The notes under the pieces were generated by a model that saw only the letters and a list, made by a program, of their open reading frames with translations, did no database searches and was not told the DNA's origin. A program made the position numbers and the translations under genes. Of a stretch of DNA of 64,000 nt, positions 14,048 to 24,732 are shown in pieces; position 1 is the stretch's first letter, and each line of letters opens with the position of its first letter. The DNA is from Liolophura sinensis (Eukaryota; Mollusca; Polyplacophora; Chitonida; Chitonidae), in assembly GCF_032854445.1 (NCBI RefSeq), contig NC_088297.1, positions 6,775,740 through 6,839,739 on the forward strand. Reading direction: 5' to 3'.

Positions 14048-14912
14048 CAACATATATATTGATAATTTAAGCATAAACTTATTTATACATGATATAGTAC
14101 ACGTGTACAGTTATCGAAATATGTAGTATCGAAATATAAAACGACTTTTTTATTCATTAAGTGATACATATGATATGATCTCTTTAAGCATTATAGTGGG
14201 AGGAAACCAAGCAGAGCCAGTCAGACTGTGTCATTTACGGTAGGGCAGAGAGCGAACTGTAAAAACGGCACGAGACAATACCTGTTGAATACATCATGCC
14301 TTTCTTTGTGTAGGAGAATGTCAATGTAATAATGGGAAATTATCAATGCTTCATGTGACAAAATCCTACAAATTAACAAAGAGATCAGATGCAGATCACA
14401 ATATCATATCCTGGTAGCTTTAAATCGTGTAAGGTTAGATACTGAACCCCGTAGTTAGCACAGTTTCTGTACAGCGGTATCGGGCTTCTGTACAGCAGTA
14501 TCGAGCATTTAGCACCTTCGTTCGTACAGTATTAGTGCTGCAAATGGTCATTGATAATAAAAACAATTTAATTGGAGGACAAATTGAGTTTTGTGGCTAT
14601 GACAGCTGTATAGCATTCATTCTGGCCATATTTCAACATCTGTCTGGGTCATTACAGAACATCCATCCAAATATTTATATTTAAATTACCCCTAGATCTC
14701 ACACTTTTCATTCTTATTCTAACCACAAGCATTCAGAGGTGTGCATAACACGGAATCCAAGATAACGGCAGTCAACGATATAGGGGCTATATAACGCCCC
14801 TGTCAGAGGCGGCAATGATTATAAAAAGTTTGCTGAGTGATTTTCCTTGCATCCGTCTTGCATAGATGATGGTGATTCATCTGTTAGTGTCAAACAACCT
14901 ATAGTATTTGTT
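13697..14912. other. Intergenic AT-rich stretch with (TA)n microsatellite
   Basis: It holds the (TA)n tract at 13957-14046; the rest shows no gene, SINE or array. It lies just beyond the 3' end of the TNFR-like gene. Confidence 0.6.
13957..14046. repeat. (TA)n microsatellite, about 45 repeats
   Basis: Uninterrupted alternating TA for close to 90 bases. Confidence 0.97.
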
Positions 14913-14918
14913 TTTATT
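14913..14918 (-). terminator. Candidate poly(A) signal of the TNFR-like gene
   Basis: AATAAA on the minus strand, about 60 bases after the TGA at 14977 and in the right orientation for either terminal-exon model. Motif only, in AT-rich sequence. Confidence 0.35.
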
Positions 14919-14976
14919 AACACTATTTAATAGATATTTAATAGATTATCTATAGACCAGAAACTACTTATGTAAG

Positions 14977-15195
14977 TCAACTGAGATGTTCAGCAGAACA
15001 AAAGCGAGAAAAAAAACTGATAGTTTGGTAAAAGACTTTCCACCGCCAGCTGAACACTAAAAAGTCCAAATCGAGAATTTCCACTGTGCTATAGTCACGT
15101 GAACTGAACATGTTCCTCGCTTCCTTCATCACAGCTCGATCGCCATCAAATACATGTAGGTCAGTTAACAGGTGTATTTCGTCAACCACTATTAC
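14977..15195 (-). CDS. TNFR-like gene terminal exon candidate
   Basis: From a weak acceptor (TATAATCGGAG) the phase-0 frame stays open for 72 codons (VIVVDEIHLLTDLHV..., ending SAEHLS) to a TGA at 14977. A minus-strand AATAAA lies about 60 bases further on (14913-14918). A stronger acceptor (TTGTTTTTGACACAG, exon from 15331) would instead give AEFHRVHDAD and a stop. Both could end at the same poly(A) site. No domain is recognised in the 72-residue tail. Confidence 0.35.
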   Translation of the reverse strand, partial: VIVVDEIHLLTDLHVFDGDRAVMKEARNMFSSRDYSTVEILDLDFLVFSWRWKVFYQTISFFSRFCSAEHLS

Positions 15196-18100
15196 CTCCG
15201 ATTATATGAAAGTATATAGGCAAATACAAGTAGATCGAGTTTGGTCCAATCTTTGGAATATGGTACAATGGACTGGTGCATGGAAAGTCGAAGGCAATCT
15301 AGTCTGCGTCGTGAACACGGTGAAATTCAGCCTGTGTCAAAAACAATGGGAACATTTTCATCAGTAAGGTTAGAAACCAAAGATTCCTCACAAATTAGTG
15401 GCACTGGTACTGTAACATAAATGGCCAAAACACATTAAATTGAGAGAGTGAGTGCTTGGGGTTTAACGTCGTACTCAACAATTTTTCAGTTATATGGCGA
15501 CGAAGGAATGCTTAGAGTGTATGTAATGTGCCTCCTTGTTGTAGGACGGATTTTCACCGCTCTTTTATCTAGTGTTGCTTCATTGAGACGCATTACCGAA
15601 GGTAAGTAAGGCGTCCCGCCCGAGCCACTATACTGATACGGGTCAACCAGTCGTTGCACTATCCCCTTTATGCTGTAATTAGAGATCTTTAGTTAGACCT
15701 TTAGTTGAACTTGTAACTAATAACTTCACACTAGAGTACATAAACTGATCCTGATTTGAAGTTACCAGTTACAGAAACGATTAGGTGGCCTAATCGTCAG
15801 AGCGTCCGCCTCGAAGTCGGGAGACCCCTCGTTCAACCCTAAGACTTTAAAAATGGTACTTCCTGCTGCCTCGCTTGTCAGTGAGAGGTTTGAGCATGTA
15901 CGTATAGCTGATTGGAGCAGTGTCAGTATAATGTGACTGGCTGGGGTGTTAATGTCTGGTGTCTTCGACATGATACTTCAGTGGTGGCAGCACTTTTGCG
16001 ACATGGACTTGCCCTGCCACAAAAACACACAATATGTATGTACACACACCGCACGATTCCTCGTCGTTAAACGCCAAGCATGCATGCATCCATCCATCCA
16101 TCCATCCATACATACATACATACATACATACATACATACATACATACAAACTTGTACTTTTAAATTAAAAAGGTCTCAAAAAAAAAGGTATTTTCATAAT
16201 GCTGGTTTCCTCTCCGGTCTTACGTGGGAAGGCCTGTCGCAACCTGCGGATGGTCGTGGGTTTCCCCCGAGCTGAGCCCGTTTTTCTACCACGATTATGC
16301 TGGCCGCCGTATCGTATAAGTAAAATATTCTTGAGCACGGCGTAAAACACCAATTAAATAAATAAATAAATCTCTAATGTCATACATAGCCCTCTGTCTA
16401 CTGAATAACATTGGGAGCTATTATGATTTCTGATCGCTTGCTCTGTCACTGAAATCCCCAGTATTGTCATTCATGTTTTATCAGTTGCGTGCTGGGAGCC
16501 CCTGACAGTACTGGGTCATCCCCACATGATTAGAATCCTTTTATGAATCATCCCGTCTTGTATACAGGTCAGCATACTTCTCACAGTGTACATACCTGCT
16601 GGTGCTCTACGTCTACAGTCACACCATGCATTGGCTCCCCTGAAACAGACAGACATTCATCATATGTGTTTACCACAAACTAACAAGAAATAGTGTGAAG
16701 TGGAGCTGAGTAGGAGACGTGGCAGTGCAGTGGGGTTGAGTGGAGTAGGAAGAATCTATAAGTGGGAGTAAGGGGGCTACAGGTTAGGTGTAGCAGAGGT
16801 GAAGCTAGGTGGGAGTAAGGAAGAACTACAAGTTAGTGAAAGTTAGATGAAACTAAGTGACAGTTAAGTGGAGCTGGGTGGGTGGGGTGGAACTAAGTTG
16901 GAGCAAGAAGAAGTTACAAGTAAGGAGAGTTACAAGAGTTAGGAGAAACTAAATAGCAGCAAGGTGGGGTTGAGTGGAGTAGGGAGGAGCTACAAGTTAG
17001 TGAGAGTTAGATGAAACTAAGTGACAGTTAAGTGGAGCTGGGTGGGTGGGGTGGAACTAAGTCGGAGGAAGAAGGAGTTACAAGTAAGGAGAGTAACAAG
17101 AGTTAGGAGAAACTAAAAGGCAGTAAGGTGGGGTTGGGTGGAGTAGGGAGGAGCTAAGTTGGAGTAAGGAGGAGCTACAAGTGTGAGTTAGGAGAAACTA
17201 AGTGAGAGTTAGGTGGAGCTGAGTGGTTGGGGTGGAAAAGTGAGATTTAGAAGAAACTAACTGGCAGTAAGGTGGGGTTGAGTGGAGTAGGGAGGAACCC
17301 CAAGTGAGAGTTAGGTGGAGTTACAGGTAAGTGAGAGGTGGAGTTACAGTTAAGTGAGAGTTAGGTGGAGTTACAGCTACAGGTGCTTGGTGAATCTACA
17401 TGTACATATAAGTGGGAGTTTAGTTAGGCCAAGCTAAGTTCCACCACCCACTTAGTTCCAGTTCCCACTTAGTTCCACCTCCCACTTAGTTCCACCATCT
17501 CCTACTCAAGGTGGAATTATTGGACGTGTAAATGGAGCTATGTCGTCATCAAATAAATATAAGTGGGGATATAAAAATACATGTAAGTAGGTGTTAAATG
17601 GAGCTTAGTAGGGGTTCAGAGGTGCTGCCTGTGACTGGGAGTTAGGTAGGGCTAAGTGGGAGTATCAGTTAGGTCGAGCTAAGTAGGAGAAAAGTAGAAC
17701 TAAGTCAGAGTAATGTGGAAGTAAGAGGGGGTTAAGTGGAGATAACCGTAAATGAGAGCTAGGTTGAGCTAAGGAGACAAGGGAAGTACATATAATTGGT
17801 AATAACTGTAAGGCACTCGTATGTGGAAGTTAGTTCAAGCTACATGTAATCTGCACTTAAGTGGAGCTATGTTTGAATCAACTTGGGGGGGGGGGGCTTG
17901 GGGTAATGTGTCCCTATAAGGCAATTAAGAGGAGCTAATTGGGAAAAGTGGACCTAAACGTAAGGGGGAATTAGGTAATGCCAAGTATGTGAAGTGGGAG
18001 TCAGGTGGAGCTAAATGACCGTTAGGTCAGTTTAAATCAGAATTATGTGGAGTTAAGTATTAGTATGGTGGAGGCAAGAGATAGAAAGGTGGAGTTAAGT

Positions 18101-21100
18101 GGGAGTTTGGTGGAGTTAAGTGAGAGTAAGGTGGAGTTAAAGTGAGAATTAGGAGGAGCAAAGTTGGAGTATGGTGGAGCTAAGTGGGATTTTGGAGAGG
18201 TTAAATGGGAGTTTGGTGGAGTTAAGTGGGAGTTAGGTGGATGTAAATGGGAGTGAGGTGGAGCCAAGTAGGAGTGAGGTGGAGCCAAGTGGGAGTTAGG
18301 TGGAGCCAAGTGGGGGTGAGGTTGAACTAAATGGGAGTGATCTGGAGGTAAGTGGGGGTAGGATGGAGTTATGTGGGAGTTTGGTGGAGTTAAAATAAAG
18401 AGTTGAAAAGAGGGTGAGTTTTTGAGTTAGGTAAATTTAAATAAGTATTTCATGTGGAGTTAAAAGTGGGAGTTTGCTGGGGTTAAGTGAGAGTAAGGCA
18501 AAGCTAAAGTGAGAGTTAGGTGGAGCTAAAGTTAGATTTAGGTGGAGCTAAGAGAGTGTGATGAAGAAATGAGTTAGGTTAGAGTTTGGCCAGATTGTGA
18601 CATAAGTGGGAGTCAGGTTGAGTCAAGTGGGAGTTAGGTGGAGCCAAGTGGTAGTGACGTTGAACTAAGTGGAAGTTAGGTAAAGTAAATAGATATGTTA
18701 GATAGTCTGAAGTGGGAGTTGGCTGGACAAGTGGGACTTAGCTGGAACTTAACACATGTAAGTGAGAGTTAGTCGGCGCTACTTGTCAGTAGGAGATAGG
18801 CAGAGCTGCGTGAGAATGATCAAAATCGTTACAGTTTTGCGAGTATTCACATTATTCACATGTAAATCTGGCTGCACATGATTGTCCTGTCAGATTTAAG
18901 GTACGAAAAAAATGAATAAAAAAACTCATGAAGAGAACATTAGTACCTGCTCCGTCTGTTGGCTGGTCGATGGGGCCCCTGGTTGTCAGAGTCTTACTTT
19001 TTATCCAATTGCGTATTTTTCCTCGTTTACAGTAAGCAATAACTAGTAGACAGAAAAAAGCTATCAGCAATAAAACAGCCAGCCCAATAATAAGATAATT
19101 CATCTGCGAATCCGTTGCTGAAGTCATGGGAGTATCTGTTGTGGTAACTGTAACAGTTCTGTTGCGTAAATGTGCCAAGTAATCTGAAGGACAAAACAAG
19201 GAAATCATTCTGTAGATAAATATAGTGCTGTACATATAAAAGACGGTTTGTGTAAAGTTGTTCTGATACAAATATTAGGCCTTAGATTTGGTATTAAAGC
19301 CACCAAAGCGACACAAGAATGCAGTTTTCAGCTCAGTACATTACGTACTTTCTGATAATCTGGTATAAAGACAATAGTATGAACTAGACATTTTTAAAAT
19401 TTTACCTTTAACCATCTAAAACTAATGAGAACACGAAACCACACGCCTTTTATATTACTATAACATAATTTCGGTACTTTGTCATATCAGGTTTACTGTT
19501 ATTGTTAGCTACACGCCTTCAGCCAGTAAGTGAAATAAACCATAATATTTTGGAGGAGTAGAAAAAATGGTGGGATGCCCTACATGGACATCTAAGGGTT
19601 GTTGTACATGATAATTTACACATGCAGCCCTACATGGACATCTTAGGGTTGTTGTACATGATAATTTACACATGCAGTCCCATGATAACTGACACATACA
19701 GTCCTACATGGGCATATTAGGGTTGTTGTACATGATAATTTACACATGCAGCCCTACAGGGACATCTTAGGGTTGTTGTACATGATAACTTACACATGCA
19801 GTCCTACGTGGACACATTAGGGTTGTTGTACATGATAATTTATACATGCAGTACTACATGGGCACATTAGGGTTGTTGTACATGATAATTTACACATGCA
19901 GTCCTACATGGACATCTTAGGGTTGTTGTACATGATAACTTACACACGCAGTCCTACGTGGACACATTAGGGTTGTTGTACATGATAATTTACACATGCA
20001 GTCCTACATGGACATATTAGGGTTGTTGTACATGATAACTTACACATGCAGTCACACATGGACATATTAGGGTTGTTGTACATGATAATTTACACATGCA
20101 GTCCTACATGGGCACATTAGGGTTGTTGTACATGATAATTTACACATGCAGTCCCACATGGACACTTTATGGTTATTGTAAATGATAATTTTCACATATT
20201 GTCCTACATGGACACATTAGGGTTGTTGTACATGAAAATTTACACATGCAGTCCTACATGGACACATTAGGGTTGTTGTACATGATAATTTACACATGCA
20301 GTCCTACATGGGCACATTACGGTTATTGTACATGATAATTTACACATGCAGTCCTACATGAACACATTTACACATGTAGTCCTTCATGAACACTTTTACA
20401 CATGCAGTCCTACATGAACACATTTACACATGCAGTCCAACATGAACATATATACACATGCAGTCCTATATGAACACATTTACACATGTAGTCCTTCATG
20501 AACAATTTTACACATGCAGTCCTTCATGAACACTTTTACACATGCAGTCCTACATGAACACATTTACACATGCAGTCCTACATGAACACTTTTACACATG
20601 CAGTCCTACATGAACACATTTACACATGCAGTCCAACATGAACATATATACACATGCATTCCTATATGAACACATTTACACATGCAGTCCTACATGAACA
20701 CATTTACACATGCAATCCTACATGAACACATTTACACATGCAGTCCTACATGTTTTAGGTAAATCTTAATTACTGGTCATTTTATACATATTCATGCTTT
20801 TTCAATTTCGTATATTTGTTCTTTGATGAGTAAACCTTATGTTCAGCCCTAATTTTCACCGTTCCATTAAGTTTGTAGTTCAAATGCACCATATGATCAC
20901 ATTCAAATTTGCTGATATCTCACCTCAGGAGACTCTAAAATAGGAATGTACATAGATTAATACTAATGCAGAAGCAAGCAAACTGCAATCAAAAGTATGA
21001 TAACTCAATGTGCTTGGCCTTATTAAGGCAGTAGTGGATACCAGCAACCTTAACTGGAGTACAAGTGCAGGACCTTGTATTTAATTTGTAGATGAATTAA

Positions 21101-22015
21101 ATTCTATGTTAGGGCTTATATAAAGTACCCTAAAATTCTTCTACCTTTTCAAATATGGAGAAGCAACTTTCGGTGCAATTTATGCACATTTTAGTTTGAT
21201 TTTTGGAGACAAAACTACATGGGTTGGAGTGGCAAATTCCAGGCCTCCACAATTTAGCAATTACAGTAAAGGTTGGAAACGCTGTCAAAAGACCTGAACT
21301 GCGCTCAATGAGTTCAAGATTTTGAAACAAATCTCCTGTTCAGATGCTATGCAACACACCGATTCTGCTTTACATTTGTCCAATTCATTTTTCGGCGTAT
21401 TTTTCTCACATTTCGGCCTGACATGAATATTAGACCAATCCTCTTTCTGCAATGTTGAGGTGGAGTTGGACCCATGAGTAAGTTGCCGATTTTTCCTCAT
21501 TCTGAAAGTTTAATTGATATCAGAATGAATGGCAGAAATATAGAATATGGGGGTAGTACTAAGGCTAAATACACATTAGACGCACGAGTGTGGCTTAATT
21601 GATCTGACGATGTGCTAACATATGAATTGGTTTGATCTCCTCGTTGACACATAAACCTAAATATAGCAGGCCAGTCCTTGTTATAATGAATTCCCGAAGC
21701 TTGTTGTCAGGAAGCAAGTTTTCTTTTTCCAAAACCAGCGATTTCATCCGGGGAGTGCGTGAAACTTTCATTCGTGGAGCTATAGGCCTATATACATTTA
21801 TATGTACATTCAAACTTACCCTGACAATTCTTCTGACACATCATGTCATTTTGATGTCCATAATCGCATATTCTTGAGCATCCTGAACACTGATTCACGG
21901 CAGGATCCCAGTATTCTAGGGTAACATTACATGAATGAAGTGTTCGTGCAAAATCAAAAAGACAGATAATAGCTATGATAAGGCAGGAGATCAGCTTGGA
22001 ACACAGAACTCCCAT
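14977..22015 (-). CDS. BCMA/TACI-like TNF-receptor-superfamily type I membrane protein (3-4 exons)
   Basis: Exon 1 (22015-21820) encodes a signal peptide (residues 1-25) and one cysteine-rich module with Cys at 29, 43, 46, 50, 60 and 64. The spacing C-x13-C-x2-C-x3-C-x9-C-x3-C, with EYWD in the first loop, closely follows the BCMA and TACI CRD of vertebrate TNF receptors (known family pattern). Exon 2 (19183-18947) joins in phase 1. It adds a Thr-rich stalk with an N-glycosylation site (NRT), a transmembrane helix (about 95-117) and a basic cytoplasmic start. A 44-nt exon (16639-16596) fits in phase. The last exon is uncertain: 15195-14977 would give 231 residues; an alternative acceptor at 15331 would end after ten codons, giving 169. 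No death domain and no convincing TRAF motif are visible. The likely role is a TNF-ligand receptor at the cell surface; ligand and signalling are unknown. Confidence 0.7.
15443..15672 (-). mobile_element. SINE-B, partial (tRNA head missing)
   Basis: Same body as the 13.3-kb copy, from the GAGAGAGTGAGTGCTTGG end to CAGTCGTTGCACTATCC. The tRNA-like head is absent. It lies upstream of the terminal-exon candidates, in intron 3 of the TNFR-like gene. Confidence 0.8.
15784..16076 (+). mobile_element. SINE-C with tRNA-like head
   Basis: The head GGTGGCCTAATCGTCAGAGC (A box) is followed by TCGTTCAACCC (B box). The body contains AAAAATGGTACTTCCTGCTG and GTGTCAGTATAATGTGACTGG. Related copies at 33002 (minus) and 38209 (plus) share the body. 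Confidence 0.7.
16077..16147. repeat. (CATC)n(CATA)n microsatellite
   Basis: Tetranucleotide runs of CATC then CATA directly after SINE-C, possibly grown from its tail. Confidence 0.95.
16199..16372 (+). mobile_element. SINE-A, 5'-truncated
   Basis: It carries the SINE-A body from GCTGGTTTCCTCTCCGG to the tail TATTCTTGAGCACGGCGTAA and (AAAT)n. The tRNA-like head is absent. Confidence 0.85.
16596..16639 (-). CDS. TNFR-like gene exon 3 (44-nt micro-exon, predicted)
   Basis: A strong acceptor (GTCTGTCTGTTTCAG) and strong donor (AGCAG|GTATGT) bracket 44 nt. In the incoming phase 1 it reads GEPMHGVTVDVEHQQ without a stop and exits in phase 0. It lies between a purine-rich intronic repeat and a SINE. 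It is a prediction from splice signals and phase only. Confidence 0.5.
16680..18820. repeat. Purine-rich degenerate minisatellite in intron 2 of the TNFR-like gene
   Basis: About 2.1 kb built from variants of GTGGAGTTAAGTGGGAGTTAG (about 21 bp), very poor in C on the plus strand. It is divergent enough that no single unit repeats exactly for long. A G11-like run is at 17885-17897. Confidence 0.85.
18947..19183 (-). CDS. TNFR-like gene exon 2: stalk and transmembrane segment
   Basis: The acceptor is TTTGTCCTTCAG; the exon enters and leaves in phase 1 with donor GCAG|GTACTA. It encodes a Thr-rich stalk, the 23-residue hydrophobic helix YLIIGLAVLLLIAFFC..., then CKRGKIRNWIKSK as the stop-transfer and juxtamembrane region. 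Joining exon 1 gives ...CQKNCQDYLAHL without a frame break. Confidence 0.72.
19575..20345. repeat. 50-bp minisatellite in intron 1 of the TNFR-like gene (about 15 units)
   Basis: Units of CATGATAATTTACACATGCA, GTCCTACATGGACACATTAG and GGTTGTTGTA. Variation is mainly single substitutions. Confidence 0.93.
20346..20755. repeat. 28-bp minisatellite derived from the adjoining 50-bp array
   Basis: Units of TTTACACATGCAGTCCTACA plus TGAACACA. They equal the middle of the 50-bp unit with the GGTTGTTGTACATGATAA portion lost, so the period shortened within one array. Confidence 0.92.
20756..21819. other. Intron 1 of the TNFR-like gene, non-repetitive part
   Basis: AT-rich sequence between the 28-bp array and the exon 1 donor. 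Short open frames on both strands look like chance; no repeat or exon is recognised. Confidence 0.5.
21820..22015 (-). CDS. TNFR-like gene exon 1: signal peptide and six-Cys module
   Basis: The exon starts at ATG (22015-22013), the only in-frame ATG before the hydrophobic signal core (KLISCLIIAIICLF). It ends in phase 1 at CAGG|GTAAGT. It contains all six cysteines of the module and a potential N-glycosylation site (NVT). The open frame extends upstream without another ATG. Confidence 0.75.
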
Positions 22016-22170
22016 GATGTCAAACCATGGGACGTGTTTAAAGTCACTAAGCAAGTAATAATCTCACTTTTTATCATAACAAATTCTCAACAAAAAAAGC
22101 AAATCAAGATGGAGGACCAACGTAAATTCCCCATGTCATTCAGACCTATTTTAGGTTTCGGTGTAGTGGG

Positions 22171-23743
22171 GACGGCCTACCCTGACGACTGACGGCTTGA
22201 TGACCGCCTGTCAGCTTGAAGTAGAAGGACGGGGCAAAACAATATCAAACTACTTCCTTTGTGCACAGATTCCGTCAGGTCTATACATACATTATAGGTA
22301 GGTATACAAATTGGACAAGTATTTGCCGAGAAATCGAGAGATTTATATTGCAAATAACCCAGTGGCCTGTCAGCCATCCGGTTTATAGAAAAAAAGGATC
22401 TAAAGTAGACGGAAACGGATTCATACTGCTAATATATTAAGTTATCTGCGATAATGTGACAATAATATACGTGATTCCAGGTTTAGCACTTCAGTCCAGA
22501 TAACATTCGTATACACCACAATAAATCGCATGTATTAAATATTACGCTTTCAATTTGCATTTATGTCTATAAAAAGTTAAGCTTTATTGAAACTACTACT
22601 GTACTGTGTTCATACTGTATGTTCGTGAGTTCGCTGTATAAATATGTGTTTTGTACGGGTTTTGTTGAGATAATGTAACTGTGTAATTTATGTTGAGATA
22701 ATGTAACTGTGTAACTTATGTTGCGATAATGTGACTGTGTCACTTATGTTGCGATAATGTGACTGTAACTTAGTTTGCGATAATGTGACTGTGTAAACTT
22801 ATGTTGCGATAATGTGACTGTGTAACTTATGTTGAAATAATGTAACTCTGTAACTTTTGCTGAGATAATGTAACTCTGTAATTTGTGTTCAGGTCTTACT
22901 TTCATTCTCCATTTTCTTATCTTTCCACTCAGTTAAAGACGAATTTCAAATTCGAATTATAAATACTGTATTTCAGTTATGTTTATAGGTCTACTTACAT
23001 GTATTAAAGTAATTTTTTGTGAAGTTTGGTCAATGTCTTATCAGAAATACTAACCTGTTTCAGTTTAAGCCGTTTGCATGCTTTTAAAAGTGCCAGATTT
23101 TAAATGAGTGAAATACAATACCTTAAATTTTACAAAATGCATAATTTGTTGTGAAGAAATAGAGTCGTGCTTTCTTGGTTCCCTCAGATTAGGGTATTAT
23201 CTCACTGAGGGGGATTGGCTGTTGTGCGTACACATACCTCTGCTAAATGTTTATTGCCTCTTGCTGAACTGTAAGCCACAGTTCCTGAACCTGAATTGTA
23301 CCTGAACAGATAGAGACTTATAAATAATGGAAATTAAACAGAAAATGTCACCAGTATTTAGTTTAAAAGCTCTTTTTACTTCCGTATTCTATTTGAATTT
23401 CGTAAATATTATTGAACGACCAGTTGTATAGTTTGTATGATCTTGTTCTCACAGTGTGCGCATTAATGTCAAACATAACCTCTAGACTCAGCCTGTTTCG
23501 TCTTATTTAAGCCGTATAAATCCGTTTCCGTCTTTGCAAACCAACAGATCCTATTTTTTTATCAGCTACCTGTCGTGGTTTAGAAATTTAGCGATTTCTC
23601 GGCAAATAAAATAGTTTTAACTTATTAGGTATGTATAGACATGAAAAATCAGTCGCTTCACTATCGATTCTATAACGCTTTGCCCTATCCCAATACCACA
23701 TGACAGACCGCCATCAGTCCGTCGGTCGTCAGAGTAGGCCGTC
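22171..23743. mobile_element. Element with long inverted terminal arms (candidate non-autonomous DNA transposon)
   Basis: The left arm 22171-22426 and right arm 23513-23743 are imperfect inverted copies. Examples: GACGGCCTACCCTGACGAC against the complement of GTCGTCAGAGTAGGCCGTC; TTTGCCGAGAAATCG against CGATTTCTCGGCAAA; GACGGAAACGGATT against AATCCGTTTCCGTC. The 1.1-kb centre has no transposase frame and holds a 27-bp tandem repeat. Target-site duplications were not identified. Confidence 0.6.
22625..22890. repeat. Approximately 27-bp tandem repeat inside the inverted-arm element
   Basis: About nine imperfect units of GTTGCGATAATGTGACTG plus TGTAACTTAT. Confidence 0.8.
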
Positions 23744-23984
23744 TTTTAGGCCGTTCCGTTCAGACTAGGTTACTAGCCAGTTGATATAAAACTAGGATCT
23801 GATCGTTTACGCAGATAGAAACGGTCTCGTGACTTAAGTCACCTGGAATAATGTGATAATTACAAACCTGATTTCAGGTGTAACACTTTAGTCAAGATGA
23901 CATGCATGTACACCATATCTGATTTCAGATTCTGAATCAGTTTTGTAATTATCACCTGGAATAATGTGATAATTACAAACCTGA

Positions 23985-24500
23985 TTTCAGGTGTAACACT
24001 TTAGTCAAGATGACATGCATGTACACCAGATCTGATTTCAGGTATAACACTTTAGTCAAAATGACATGCATGTACACCATATCTGATTTCAGGTGTAACA
24101 CTTTAGTAAAGATGACATGCATGTACACCACATCTGATTTCAGGTGTAACACTTTAGTCAAAATGACATGGATGTACACCACATCTGATTTCAGGTGTAA
24201 CACTTTAGTCAAAATGACATGCATGTACACCATATCTGATTTCAGGTGTAACACTTTAGTCAAGATGACATGCATGTACACCACATCTGATTTCAGGTGT
24301 AACACTTTAGTCAAAATGACATGGATGTACACCACATCTGATTTCAGGTGTAACACTTTAGTCAAGATGACATGCATGTACCCCATATCTGATTTCAGGT
24401 GTAACACTTTAGTCAAGATGACATGGATGTACACCACATCTGATTTCAGGTGTAACACTTTAGTCAAGATGACATGCATGTACCCCATATCTGATTTCAA
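23985..24500. repeat. 51-bp minisatellite (about 10 units)
   Basis: Units of ATGACATGCATGTACACCAT, ATCTGATTTCAGGTGTAACA and CTTTAGTCAAG. A single related stretch lies at 22450-22535 inside the neighbouring element. As 51 is a multiple of three, long open frames appear on both strands; these are artefacts. Confidence 0.93.
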
Positions 24501-24547
24501 TAAATCGCATTTATGAAAAATTGTGTTTTTAATTTCCAATATGTCTA

Positions 24548-24732
24548 AAAAATGTCTGATAATGGCAATGACCAGAACAGTAGGCGTTGGCACCACATAA
24601 TTCTGTTTGTCCACTGATAATGGCAATGACCAGAACAGCAGGCGTTGGCACCACATAATTCTGTTTGTCCACTGATAATGGCAATGACCAGAACACCAGG
24701 CGTTGGCATCACATGATTCTGTTTGTCCACAA
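24548..24732. repeat. 58-bp tandem repeat (3 units)
   Basis: Three nearly identical units of TGATAATGGCAATGACCAGA ... GGCGTTGGCACCACATAATT ... TTGTCCAC. Confidence 0.93.

Noticed and set aside
23973..24656. Long open frames on both strands over the 51-bp array
   Set aside because: The period is a multiple of three, so frames stay open by repetition; no family similarity.
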